Assembly: GCA_014896305.1 (NCBI GenBank)
Contig: JADBKQ010000013.1
Span: forward strand, 1 to 60,542
DNA length: 60,542 nt
From: Limnochordaceae bacterium
GTDB lineage: Bacteria > Bacillota > Limnochordia > Limnochordales > DUMU01
Reading direction: 5' to 3'
The position numbers were made by a program, and so were the translations under genes. Of this stretch, positions 17,196 to 25,922 are shown in pieces. Every line of letters begins with the position of its first letter. The stretch's first letter is position 1. The notes beneath the pieces were generated by a model, which made no database searches, was not told the origin of the DNA, and saw only the letters and a list, made by a program, of their open reading frames with translations.

Positions 17196-18481
17196 CTGGT
17201 CCCCGCTCCCGGCGCGTTTACTTCCACCCGTCTCAGACTGGATTGGCGCACGACCAGCTGCGGGCGGACGACTTCCACCAGCGAAGGCTCTTCCCCGGAG
17301 GGGGGCGCACCATCCGCCGGCAGGCTTTCGTAGGCGTGTGAGAGCAAGTAGAGCAGCTTGCGTAGTGCCATCCTGCCAGCCTCCTGCCACCGCTGGTCCA
17401 CGCTGCTGATCTGCGGGTAGTGGTGCGAAGCCACGGAAGTGTTGTCGTTTCCGACCACAGACACATCCTGCGGTACGCGGATTCCCGCTTGCAGCAACGC
17501 GCCGATGACACCGGCGGCCACGAAGTCGTTGATGGCGTACACCCCGTCCGGCTGCTGCTCTGGCGGCAGACTTCGGAACTTTTCTACCGCCTCCACTCCC
17601 TCTCTCCAGCCCACCCCTGTCCTCTCACGGGGGGCAAAATACACCAGGCGCATATCGACAGAATACCCTGCCTGCTGCACCGCCTGCCGGTACCCTTCCC
17701 ACCGCTGGCGAACCGCTTCCGACCTGCCGAGCCCCTCGAGGTCCATGCCGGCAAAGGCCACCCGCTGGCATCCTTGGGCCAGCAGGTGTTCGACCGCCAG
17801 GCGCGCCCCCTCCCGGTAATCCGTGATCACCCGCGGGAAGGGCGCATCTTCGGGGCCCAGCGTCCGGTTGATGAGGACCAGCGGACCCTGAGTCCAGGCA
17901 GCCAGGGCCTGGTTATCGGAGGGGGTGGACGTCGACACGACCACCAGGCCGTCCACTTGGAGGTCCGCCAGAAAGTCCAGCGCTTGTCGCTCCAGCGTCG
18001 CCGACTGGTGCGTGTTGCACAAGATCACGTGGTAGCCGCTTTCCCAGGCAGCCTCCTGCAACCCACTGATCGCCTGGGCTACCACTGTCTCCATGGTGCT
18101 GCTCAAAAGTCCGATGGCGCTGGTGCGGCGAGTACGCAGGCTGCGGGCCAACCGATTGGGCCGGTAGCCCAGCCGCGTGGCCGCCTCCAAAACCCGTTTC
18201 CGGGTCTGTTCGGAGATCTTCTCCGGATGAACTCCCGTCAACACGAACGAGACCGCCGTCTGGGAGACCCCTGCGGCATGGGCTACATCCCGCCCGGTAG
18301 GTCGCCGGCTCCGCTGCCGTTCTTCCTCCTTGGCCCGACTGGGCCGGTCCAGTTTCGATGTCGCCGAGGAGCGTACTGGCGCGTTGCCCCCCGCCGCCTC
18401 GGGCGCGCCAGCACTCCCTGGAGCTGGATGTGATTCCGGAGTAGCCGGAGGGTCAACAGAGCGAAGATGATGCTTCCCCAT
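17192..18481 (-). CDS. LacI-family transcriptional regulator
   Basis: The 429-residue repressor has a helix-turn-helix (TGRDVAHAAGVSQTAVSFVLTG, about 62-83) and the hinge motif YRPNRLARSLRTRRT, followed by a periplasmic-binding-protein-like effector domain (AIGLLSSTMET... VAFAGMDLEGLGRSEAVRQRWEGYRQA... VSVVGNDNTSVASHHYPQISSVDQ). The first 60 residues before the HTH are an unusual Pro/Ala/Arg-rich extension. The start is nevertheless well supported: GGGAGGT lies 6 nt before ATG 18481. It follows the dUTPase-fusion gene by 27 nt on the same strand. Likely targets are local sugar genes, but no operator is proven. Confidence 0.93.
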   Translation of the reverse strand: MGKHHLRSVDPPATPESHPAPGSAGAPEAAGGNAPVRSSATSKLDRPSRAKEEERQRSRRPTGRDVAHAAGVSQTAVSFVLTGVHPEKISEQTRKRVLEAATRLGYRPNRLARSLRTRRTSAIGLLSSTMETVVAQAISGLQEAAWESGYHVILCNTHQSATLERQALDFLADLQVDGLVVVSTSTPSDNQALAAWTQGPLVLINRTLGPEDAPFPRVITDYREGARLAVEHLLAQGCQRVAFAGMDLEGLGRSEAVRQRWEGYRQAVQQAGYSVDMRLVYFAPRERTGVGWREGVEAVEKFRSLPPEQQPDGVYAINDFVAAGVIGALLQAGIRVPQDVSVVGNDNTSVASHHYPQISSVDQRWQEAGRMALRKLLYLLSHAYESLPADGAPPSGEEPSLVEVVRPQLVVRQSSLRRVEVNAPGAGTS

Positions 18482-18508
18482 GCCTGTACCTCCCTTTGCG
18501 AGCCCTAC

Positions 18509-19600
18509 CTAGGCAGGTGCCGGTTGCCAGCGCCGCTGCCACTGCTCCTGCCACCGCTGCCCCCACTCCTTGAGCGCTTCCCGGTGAAGTCGATAGTCTG
18601 GATCGGCACGGGCCACCAACTCCCAGAACCGGGGCGAATGGTTGAATTCCACCAGGTGCGCCAGCTCGTGAATGCAGACATAATCCAGCAGCTCGTCCGG
18701 GGCAGTCAGCAGGCGATACGACAGACTGATGTTCCCGCGGGATGAACAGGAACCCCACCGCCGGTTTTGCTGGCGAAAGTGAATCTCCCCTACGGGCAGC
18801 TGCTGACCGGCAAAGCGTTCCTGGGCCAGCCGCCAGATGCGTTGACGTAGAGCAGGCAACCGCCGGCTGGCCAACAGCCGCAAAGCCAAACTCTCGACGT
18901 GCCGGCGCCGCTCCTGCGGGCTCAGGTGGCTGGCCAGTTCGATCACCATCTGGTTGCCTTCCCACCGGCCGGCGGAGGTGCGACGCCTCCCCCGCGCTTC
19001 CCGCGTCTGAATGGGGTAGCCCAGAAACCACCCTTGCCGGTCCGTCGGGTTGTCGTCGGGTTGTAACTCCGTCAGGGCAACGTCCGTGTCGCGACGAGCC
19101 TCCTCGACCCCCGTACCGGTACTGCCCAATCCTCCCTGGCGGGTCGGCAGCACCTTCTCTTCGATCCGGCGGAATGGCTGGAAGATGGCCTGGGCAAAAC
19201 GTTCTCCCTTTTCGAGGATGACCGTCTCCCGTCCCAGGTTGATCAGCCCCACCATGATGTGCCCGTCATTCTCCGGGTTTTCGAAGTAATCCGAATCAAT
19301 GATCCCCACATTATTGACCAGCATGAGCTGATGGCGAAAGGCGAGGCTGCTGCGGATGTAGACGCCCAGAAACTCGTCGGGTGGCATCCACGCCTTGATC
19401 CCGGTCGGCACCCGGACCATCTGCCCGGGGCCGATCTCTACCCGCTCCGCTGCTTCCAGATCGTATCCGGCTGAACCCGCGGTCTGCCGCCGTGGCAGTC
19501 GAATTCCCTGGTTCTCCCAGCCACGGGCGACCGCAAAACCCCGCGGCCCACCGCCGCTTGCTCGCTGTCCACCCGCCGGTCCGTTTTTTTGCGTACCCAA
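18509..19600 (-). CDS. fusion: dUTPase-fold domain plus YgjP-like metallopeptidase
   Basis: One 363-residue open frame joins two enzymes. Residues about 31-165 are a trimeric dUTPase/dCTP-deaminase fold with all five motifs: AGYDL (44-48), RSSLA (83-87), GIIDSDY (99-105), GERFAQAIF (132-140) and RQGGLGSTG (154-162). Residues about 216-345 are a YgjP-like (DUF45) zinc peptidase with RWGSCSSRGNISLSYRLL and HELAHLVEFNHSPRFW (HExxH-x5-H). A polar linker of about 50 residues joins them. The first half should hydrolyse dUTP to dUMP; the second resembles zinc proteases of unknown substrate. The start is weak: TTG 19600 with a poor G-rich site upstream. The next gene, lacI-type, follows by 27 nt. Confidence 0.85.
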   Translation of the reverse strand: MGTQKNGPAGGQRASGGGPRGFAVARGWENQGIRLPRRQTAGSAGYDLEAAERVEIGPGQMVRVPTGIKAWMPPDEFLGVYIRSSLAFRHQLMLVNNVGIIDSDYFENPENDGHIMVGLINLGRETVILEKGERFAQAIFQPFRRIEEKVLPTRQGGLGSTGTGVEEARRDTDVALTELQPDDNPTDRQGWFLGYPIQTREARGRRRTSAGRWEGNQMVIELASHLSPQERRRHVESLALRLLASRRLPALRQRIWRLAQERFAGQQLPVGEIHFRQQNRRWGSCSSRGNISLSYRLLTAPDELLDYVCIHELAHLVEFNHSPRFWELVARADPDYRLHREALKEWGQRWQEQWQRRWQPAPA

Positions 19601-19808
19601 CGCGTGACCCCCACTGCTCTCCGGGGGCTGAACCCCCGCTGTTTTCTCGCCTGGCTGTTGTTGCTAGGCCCAGCGGCCCACCAGCCTTGCCGAGCCTTCC
19701 TTTCGGCGTCGTGCCGCTGTGTTCCTACTAGCCGCTGGAACGCCTCAAAAGGTCTTGACGCCGGCGGCCGACCGGGCCTCCCACCCTTTCCGGAAAATGG
19801 GTGGCTCA

Positions 19809-19817
19809 TGGTATACT
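19809..19817 (+). promoter_or_regulatory. extended -10 promoter of proS
   Basis: TGGTATACT is an extended -10 about 135 nt before the proS start. The -35 region is poor. The leader (about 19824-19952) lacks the T-box consensus, so proS does not look T-box controlled. A GC-rich hairpin lies further upstream near 19620-19638. Confidence 0.5.
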
Positions 19818-19952
19818 GCCAAAGTAACAGAAAGCGAAGGCCGGCGGGATGACTTGCACACGGTGTCGAAGCAGCCAGGCAGGGCCGGCTGGGATGACTA
19901 TTGGTGTAACCCATGGGAGAGGGTTTGAGACCAACAGGGAGTGGGGCTGCAA

Positions 19953-21530
19953 ATGGACGGAACTCAAGACAACCGACAGGCGGCAACAGGGCCTAGAGAG
20001 GCAACGAAGGTTGTAACCGGAAAAGAGGCCGGAGCTGACAAGGGCAAGTCGGGCAAGGGCAAAGAGGGTAAAGAATCCAAGGAAGCGGTCCAGGCGATCA
20101 CCCCGCAGGCCGTTGACTTCTCCCGCTGGTATCTGGACGTGATCCAGAAGGCGGATTTGATGGACTATGCTCCGGTGCGGGGCTGCATCGTGTTCAAGCC
20201 GGAAGGGTACGCCCTCTGGGAGGCGTGCCAGGCGGGGCTGGACCGGCGGTTCAAGGAGACTGGCCACCGCAACGCCTACTTCCCCACGCTGATTCCCGCC
20301 AGCTTCCTGGAGAAGGAGAAGGAGCATGTCGAGGGGTTCAACCCGGAACTGCCCTGGGTGACCGAAGCCGGCGGAGAGAAACTCGAAGAGCCACTCGCCC
20401 TGCGACCCACGTCGGAAACGATCATTGGCTCGATGTACGCCCAGTGGATTCACTCCTACCGGGACCTGCCGGTCTTGATCAACCAGTGGGCCAATGTCTT
20501 CCGCTGGGAGAAACGCACTCTGCCATTCTTGCGGACGACCGAGTTTCTGTGGCAAGAGGGACACACTGCCCACGCCACGGAGGAAGAAGCTCGGGCCGAG
20601 ACCATGCGCATGCTCGGCGTGTACACCGACTTCGTGCAAAATGATCTGGCGATTCCTGTCTTCCGGGGTCAGAAGACGCCCAGCGAAAAGTTTGCCGGTG
20701 CCGTGGAGACATATTCCATCGAAGCCATGATGAAGGACGGTAAGGCCGTTCAGGCCGGTACCTCCCACTACTTAGGTACAAACTTTGCTGAGAGCTTCGG
20801 TATTCGTTTCCTGGATCAGGACAATCAACTGAGGCCTGTACATACCACCTCCTGGGGCGCGTCCACCCGCTTGCTCGGCTGCATTGTGATGGTCCACGGC
20901 GATGACCGCGGCCTGGTGCTTCCACCCAAGATCGCCCCTACGCAAGTTGTGATCATTCCCATCCTCGGTGCCCAGGAGCGGGAGGCGGTCCTCAACGCCG
21001 CCCATCAACTCTACGATCAGCTACGAGCGGCCGGCGTCCGTGTGAAGCTGGACGATCGGGAGGGCTTCCGGCCGGGCTGGAAGTTCAATGAATACGAGAT
21101 GCGGGGAGTGCCGCTGCGCATCGAGGTAGGGCCGAGGGATCTGGCAGCTGGAGTGGTGACCGTCGGGCGGCGGGACACCCTTGAAAAAGGCCAGTTAGCG
21201 CTGAACGCAGTGACCACCGGTGTAAAGGCTATGCTGGAGGAAGTACAGGCCAACCTCTTCCGCAAGGCACAGCAGTTCCAGGCGGAACACACGAGCGATG
21301 CAGAAACGCTGGCCGACCTCGAGCAGCTGCTGGAGACAAAAGGCGGTTTCGTGCTGGCCGGCTGGTGCGGAGAGGCGGCCTGTGAAGCGAAGGTCAAAGA
21401 ACAGACGAAGGCGACCTCCCGCAACATGCCGCTGGAGATTCCCGGACACTTGTCGGTTCACCCGCACGCACATTGCCTCGTGTGCGGGCGGCCCGCCATC
21501 CACCAGGTCTGGTTCGCCCGCGCGTACTAA
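19953..21530 (+). CDS. proS: prolyl-tRNA synthetase, archaeal/eukaryotic-like type
   Basis: ProRS charges tRNA-Pro. The class II core is visible: RGCIVFKPEGYALWE, the motif 2 loop FRWEKRTLPFLRTTEFLWQEGHT, GTSHYLGTNFAESFGI, and the motif 3 region TTSWGASTRLLGCIVMVHGDDRGL. It lacks the long editing insertion of the bacterial type. The C-terminal zinc-like end (CGRPAIHQVWFARAY) is that of the type-3/archaeal form common in Bacillota. ATG 19953 is preferred over GTG 19941 because the GGGAGTGGGG site is better spaced. A Lys/Gly/Glu-rich tail of about 45 residues precedes the catalytic domain. Confidence 0.95.
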   Translation: MDGTQDNRQAATGPREATKVVTGKEAGADKGKSGKGKEGKESKEAVQAITPQAVDFSRWYLDVIQKADLMDYAPVRGCIVFKPEGYALWEACQAGLDRRFKETGHRNAYFPTLIPASFLEKEKEHVEGFNPELPWVTEAGGEKLEEPLALRPTSETIIGSMYAQWIHSYRDLPVLINQWANVFRWEKRTLPFLRTTEFLWQEGHTAHATEEEARAETMRMLGVYTDFVQNDLAIPVFRGQKTPSEKFAGAVETYSIEAMMKDGKAVQAGTSHYLGTNFAESFGIRFLDQDNQLRPVHTTSWGASTRLLGCIVMVHGDDRGLVLPPKIAPTQVVIIPILGAQEREAVLNAAHQLYDQLRAAGVRVKLDDREGFRPGWKFNEYEMRGVPLRIEVGPRDLAAGVVTVGRRDTLEKGQLALNAVTTGVKAMLEEVQANLFRKAQQFQAEHTSDAETLADLEQLLETKGGFVLAGWCGEAACEAKVKEQTKATSRNMPLEIPGHLSVHPHAHCLVCGRPAIHQVWFARAY

Positions 21531-21616
21531 AGGCGGCTACTCCACGTCGTGGGGCCGGGTGTCCTGTCCCTGCGGAGGGAGCGCGGGGGCCGGCGGAGAT
21601 GCCAACGGTCAAGTGG

Positions 21617-22933
21617 TCAGGAGGGAGCCGGGGCCAGCCGTTGCTCGGTGACCGGGTCAAAAAGGAGTACCCGCTCGGGAGAGATTGTGATCTGGCAGGT
21701 AGAGCCTGTGAGGAGCTGGATGTCCCTGGAGGTCAGCACCCACAAGCGGCGAGTGCTGGGTGAAGGTGCCGCCGCAGCCGGCGCCAGGTTGGCGGGCGGA
21801 GCAGGTGCGAGCGCAGGGCTGCCCTCCCGTTCAGCTGCAGGCGGGGGGGAGGTTGCGGGCGGCGTGGCAGCAGGCGACGCGGGTGCGGTGGGAACGACGC
21901 CAAGTAAGGTAGTCCAGCCCCACTGTTCCAGCTGTACGACCCGGGTCGCCCAGACAGAGGGGGCAGAAGAGCCATCCGTGGAGACGGCCAAGTCCTCTGC
22001 CCGCAGTCCGACCAGGACGGAGCGCTGTTTTTGACCGGTCGCCTCCCACCAGGCTGCGATGGCCTTTTGCCCTGCGGGCGACAGGGGTAGCTCCCACCCC
22101 CCATCCTCCAGCCGCAAGTGGGTGGGCTGAGGGGACAACTCCTCAGACACCGTCGCCGGCCAGACGTTGAGCGGCCAGGGGCTCAGGTATTGGGCTACCC
22201 AGATGGAAGAGGGCTCGAAATAAAGCTCCTGCGGTGAGCCGCATTGATGTCCACGGCCACTTCCCACAACGAGGATGCGTTGCCCCAACCGGACCGCTTC
22301 CTGGGCATTTGTCGTGGCGATCACCACAGGAATCTCTATGGACGCCAGCCATCCCTGCAGCCGGTCCACCATCTGCCACCAGACGCGGGGAGGTTCCTGT
22401 CGCCAACGTGCCAGAGGGTCATCCAAGAGTAAGGCTACAGGCTGAGCCAGCATCGCCCGGGCCAGTGCGACTCGCAGGCGCTCGTCGGGCTGTAGCTCGG
22501 ATGGGTAGCGGTTCAAGAGTGGCTCGAGATCGAGTTGCAGTAGCCAGCGCTGCCAAAGAGCGGCCGCTTCCCCGCTCCGTTCGGCGAGGGAGGGTTCGCC
22601 GGTGGGCCGCGGCAAGGGCCGGGCTAATCCGAACCGGATCTGCTCCTGGACTGATCGATGCGGCCAAAGCGCGTAGTCGGCCGGGATCAGAGCGATCCGC
22701 CGCTGCCAGGCGGGACGGCCGTCCACTCGCTGCCCCCCGACTCGCACCTCGCCAGTCCCCCAAGCGGATGGCAGCCCGGCAATGAGGGCGAGCAAGGCCG
22801 TTTTCCCCGCTCCCGCCGGTCCCAGGAGGACCAGTCGTCCGCCAGCAGGCACTTGAAACGAGGCGTTTTCGATCCGTCGGCCCTCATACTCCCCGGAGAG
22901 GTGAGCCACCCGCAGTTCCTGCAATTCTGCCAT
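21617..22933 (-). CDS. ABC transporter ATP-binding protein with degenerate catalytic motifs
   Basis: This 438-residue MalK-like subunit has an N-terminal nucleotide-binding domain and a C-terminal TOBE-like extension, then an Ala/Pro-rich linker. Walker A is intact (GPAGAGKT, 38-45), but the other motifs are not. The Q-loop Gln is Ala (IPADYAL, about 83-89), the LSGGQ signature is LQPDE (147-151), Walker B ends DD rather than DE (171-172), and the H-loop His is Asn (TTNAQEA, about 207-213). By family knowledge such a subunit should hydrolyse ATP poorly or not at all. It is 3 nt after the second permease gene. The protein may be a structural or regulatory subunit, or the set may use another ATPase. 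Confidence 0.85.
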   Translation of the reverse strand: MAELQELRVAHLSGEYEGRRIENASFQVPAGGRLVLLGPAGAGKTALLALIAGLPSAWGTGEVRVGGQRVDGRPAWQRRIALIPADYALWPHRSVQEQIRFGLARPLPRPTGEPSLAERSGEAAALWQRWLLQLDLEPLLNRYPSELQPDERLRVALARAMLAQPVALLLDDPLARWRQEPPRVWWQMVDRLQGWLASIEIPVVIATTNAQEAVRLGQRILVVGSGRGHQCGSPQELYFEPSSIWVAQYLSPWPLNVWPATVSEELSPQPTHLRLEDGGWELPLSPAGQKAIAAWWEATGQKQRSVLVGLRAEDLAVSTDGSSAPSVWATRVVQLEQWGWTTLLGVVPTAPASPAATPPATSPPPAAEREGSPALAPAPPANLAPAAAAPSPSTRRLWVLTSRDIQLLTGSTCQITISPERVLLFDPVTEQRLAPAPS

Positions 22934-22936
22934 AGT

Positions 22937-23965
22937 CTATGCTTCTCCCTGAGATGACGTAGTGGAAACAAGGCGGTGAGCCGGTGGCTGCCCCAGCGCC
23001 CCTGCGGCGGACATGCTGGGCTCTTTGACCCCCAGCCAGAAGTCGAGCCAGGGCCGGCCCAGAAAAAGCAGCGCACACAGTGGGGGGAGGGCTAGGAGAG
23101 TAGCCGCCGCCCCCAGCTGGGCCAGAGCAGCTCCGGGCGGAATCAGCACCGGCGGCGTCATTCCCGGCGGACCTCCGGCGCCTGCTTCCAGCATGACCAG
23201 GCGAGTCAGTCGCACCAGCAAGGCACTGAGAGTGGGCCGGTACTGCGTGAGGATAAGGGCGATGGCCGCTTCATTCCAAATGCCCAGCATGACGAGGACA
23301 GCCAGCCGTGCCAGGCGTGGCCGCAGCCAGTCCCACGTCCATGCGTTCCACACCCGCCAGGGGGACCAGCCCAGCGTGAGCAGGCTCTCTCCCCAGTGAG
23401 CAGGAAGGTCGTCCAGCAGACGGCGGGTCACCCAGGCCACAAGGATGGTGGCAGGAGCGCTGTAAACCAGGACAAGACCTTCCGGCCGATCATACAGGCC
23501 AATGCTCATTAACGGCAGCGCCAGCCCCAGCGCCCAAAACAAGCCAGGTAAGAGGCGGCCGGCTGCCAGAGGAACTTCCAGGCGGGCGCTGGGCTTACGG
23601 CTCAACGCATAGCCAGCCAGCGCGCCCAGCAGCAGGGCGAGCGCGGCCACCACCAGGGCGACGAAAAGGGTGCGGGCGAGACCGGCGACCAGCTCGGGAT
23701 GGATCAAAAACAGCTGCCGCCAGGCGGCTACGACATGCCAGCGGGTGAGCGGCGAGGGTGGCCACTCTTGTATCAGCGGGAGGCTGCCGACAAACGCAAA
23801 CCAGACGACAGCCAGCACAGGCCCTCCCACCCCGAGGCCCAGCAGGGCCAGACCCCACCACCACAGGACTGACCCAGCAACATGGCCATGGTAACGCTGT
23901 TGCTGCTTACCTGCCCGGTTCCGCGTCCTTGTGCCGGATGCTGCCCCGCGCGGCCCGGCGTTCAC
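22937..23965 (-). CDS. ABC transporter permease, MalG-like, divergent
   Basis: The 342-residue integral membrane protein has about six hydrophobic segments. A recognisable but eroded EAA loop lies in the second half (LPAHWGESLLTLGWSPWRVWNAWTWDWLRPR); the family's usual EAA-x3-DGA sequence is reduced to ESLLTLG, with the conserved Gly kept. It pairs with the permease upstream and the degenerate ATPase downstream. The start is uncertain: GTG 23965 is the only good in-frame option and its upstream site is close. No sugar-binding gene is adjacent. Confidence 0.8.
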   Translation of the reverse strand: MNAGPRGAASGTRTRNRAGKQQQRYHGHVAGSVLWWWGLALLGLGVGGPVLAVVWFAFVGSLPLIQEWPPSPLTRWHVVAAWRQLFLIHPELVAGLARTLFVALVVAALALLLGALAGYALSRKPSARLEVPLAAGRLLPGLFWALGLALPLMSIGLYDRPEGLVLVYSAPATILVAWVTRRLLDDLPAHWGESLLTLGWSPWRVWNAWTWDWLRPRLARLAVLVMLGIWNEAAIALILTQYRPTLSALLVRLTRLVMLEAGAGGPPGMTPPVLIPPGAALAQLGAAATLLALPPLCALLFLGRPWLDFWLGVKEPSMSAAGALGQPPAHRLVSTTSSQGEA

Positions 23966-24001
23966 CCTCCCTCACCTCGCCTTGCTGCCGTGGATGGCGG
24001 G

Positions 24002-24949
24002 CTAGATCCCGCCCCCGCTTCGATGGGCCGGCAGTATCACCCAGCTGCCGCCCGGATCCGACGCCCCCTGCATGAGCAAAAGCCAAGCCGCCGGCACGCT
24101 CATCATGATCAGGAGCATCAACGTCCAAATGGCTGCCAGGCCTACAGTGTCCAAGGTACGGGCATACGTACCGATCCGCTCTGCCCACGTGGGGAATAAT
24201 CCTGGCCCTAACCACATGATGGATACGGTAAAAAGCTGGAGGGTCTCCGCCAACCGCAGCGCCAGACCGGCCATCAGCGCCCGTCTCCAGCTGGGATCAC
24301 TCCAGCGCGAGAGGCGAACGGGCCGCTCGGTACCGGCGGTCACCGGCGTCAGCGTCTGTTGAACTTCTTCCGTCTGTCGCCACCAGCCCTGCTGGTGGGA
24401 GGCTCGCACCCAGAGAAGCCAGAAAACAGGCCAGCCGCGCCAGGCATCCGCCAATGCCAGGAGGATCAGATACCAGCGGGTTGGCGATAGCCAGGGCCAG
24501 GGGGGCGTGACGTGGGAAGGCGGCGCGGCGGTGTGGCCGGATAATGGATCTATCCCCAGCAGGGAACCCAGCCAGGCCAGGCCAATGTTGAACCACCCCT
24601 GGGGCGTCACGGCCGTTACCAGAAGAATGGCCACCACGACATCGGAAAGAACGGCTGGGGTGAGCGCCAGGATGGCTACGACCCGGCGTTGCCAACCCCG
24701 AGCGGCGGTTTGATGAAGCCAGACGGCCCCGCCGGCCACCACCAGTTGAACCAGAAGGGCCACAGCATACACGCCGAAAACATCCACCCCGGCGCGAGGT
24801 AACCAGATGAGGCTGTGCTGCAGCTGGTGCCAGGAGACCGTGGCAGCCAGCCGCAGCAGCCCGATCAAGGCAACGCCCACCATGATACCGACCCAAAAGA
24901 GGGCGGGACCTGCCAAAGACAAAGATTCCCACGGCCTGCCCTTATCCAC
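24002..24949 (-). CDS. ABC transporter permease, MalF-like, divergent
   Basis: The protein of about 315 residues has six hydrophobic segments and the MalF-type segment LALADAWRGWPVFWLLWVRA. The expected EAA loop that follows is hardly recognisable (an insert rich in Gln, Thr and Arg), so its coupling to an ATPase may be altered. It is first in the three-gene set, 36 nt before the second permease. GTG 24949 is chosen because a G-run lies about 10 nt upstream; TTG 24967 is another option. Confidence 0.8.
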   Translation of the reverse strand: MDKGRPWESLSLAGPALFWVGIMVGVALIGLLRLAATVSWHQLQHSLIWLPRAGVDVFGVYAVALLVQLVVAGGAVWLHQTAARGWQRRVVAILALTPAVLSDVVVAILLVTAVTPQGWFNIGLAWLGSLLGIDPLSGHTAAPPSHVTPPWPWLSPTRWYLILLALADAWRGWPVFWLLWVRASHQQGWWRQTEEVQQTLTPVTAGTERPVRLSRWSDPSWRRALMAGLALRLAETLQLFTVSIMWLGPGLFPTWAERIGTYARTLDTVGLAAIWTLMLLIMMSVPAAWLLLMQGASDPGGSWVILPAHRSGGGI

Positions 24950-25076
24950 GTTGCATCTGCCCCCCAACAGCAGTCTGCGTGGGAAGAACCCTTCGCATAC
25001 AGGGGTTGGGGGTCCGTGGTTCGAGCCTGGCGGCCTGGGGATGGGCGGCTATCGGTACGTGGCTACCAATGTGTAG

Positions 25077-25874
25077 CTATCGCTGGAGCCACCGTTCGAA
25101 CCAGGCAGGGAACTGGGTGAGCGAAGCCAGACGGTGCAGACCTGGTTCATCTTCGCCGATAGGGTGACGATCGTAGCTCCAGCTGTCGCCTTGCACCCAG
25201 ACGGCCGTCACGCCAAGCTCCAAAGCGGGGCGCACGTCGGCCCGTGGGCTGTTGCCGATCACGAGACACCGTTCTGGCCAGGTTAAACGGGGTCCCAGCG
25301 CTTGCCGGAGCATCGCCGTGTCTTTGTCGGGAACGATGACGGTCTGGTCGACCCACTGCCAGACAGGTTGGCCAGATAGGAATGCATGCTCCAGTTTGTG
25401 CTGTTGCACTTCCACTTCTCCCGCCGTCCAGATGGAGATTTCTGCTCCTGCCTGCCGCAACACCCTCAGAGCTTCCTGCGCTCCAGGCAGCCACTCCTGG
25501 GGCGCCCAAGCCACCTGTTCGGCCCGCTCACGCACGCGTTTTACTACTGCCGGTTCGAGCGGCCTTCCCCACTTCTCTGCCAACTGTTGGTATGCTTCCG
25601 CCCAGGCTTCGGGGTAGCGGGAGTGCGACAAGCCTATCGTACGCACCTTGGCCAGGTCGATCTCGTCGGCCAAGGTCAGGATCTCCTCTTCGCTGACGAC
25701 AGCGGGTTCCCCCAACGCTGCCAGCACGTCCCGCGCGTTCTCCCGGTTGGCGAGGCTATAGAGCACGTTGGTGGCGACCAGCGTATCGTCCCAATCCACG
25801 AAAGCGAAGGCCCGGTAGCGTTCGAGGGGGACCTCCCCCTGGCCAGAGTTCGGCCGCCCTGACAAAATGAACAA
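25077..25874 (-). CDS. HAD-superfamily hydrolase
   Basis: The 265-residue cytoplasmic phosphatase-like protein has motif I AFVDWDDTLVAT (nucleophile Asp), motif II IWTAGE, a Lys-bearing region (VQQHKLEHAF) and motif IV VIGNSPRADVRPALELG. These proteins hydrolyse small phosphorylated metabolites; the substrate is unknown. A helical cap domain lies between motifs I and II. The TTG 25874 start has GAGAGGA about 12 nt upstream. It lies between the sugar-type permeases and rluD on the same strand. Confidence 0.85.
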   Translation of the reverse strand: MFILSGRPNSGQGEVPLERYRAFAFVDWDDTLVATNVLYSLANRENARDVLAALGEPAVVSEEEILTLADEIDLAKVRTIGLSHSRYPEAWAEAYQQLAEKWGRPLEPAVVKRVRERAEQVAWAPQEWLPGAQEALRVLRQAGAEISIWTAGEVEVQQHKLEHAFLSGQPVWQWVDQTVIVPDKDTAMLRQALGPRLTWPERCLVIGNSPRADVRPALELGVTAVWVQGDSWSYDRHPIGEDEPGLHRLASLTQFPAWFERWLQR

Positions 25875-25922
25875 GGCCTGATTCGTCCTCTCTCTAGGAT
25901 TTCTTCCTTGTCCTACCGCTCC

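Noticed and set aside
19600-19952. T-box before proS
   Set aside because: No TGGNACCGCG motif was found; only a hairpin and an extended -10 element are present.
24985-25070. tRNA-like GGTTCGAGCC segment
   Set aside because: Only a T-loop-like string is present; acceptor, D and anticodon stems cannot be formed.
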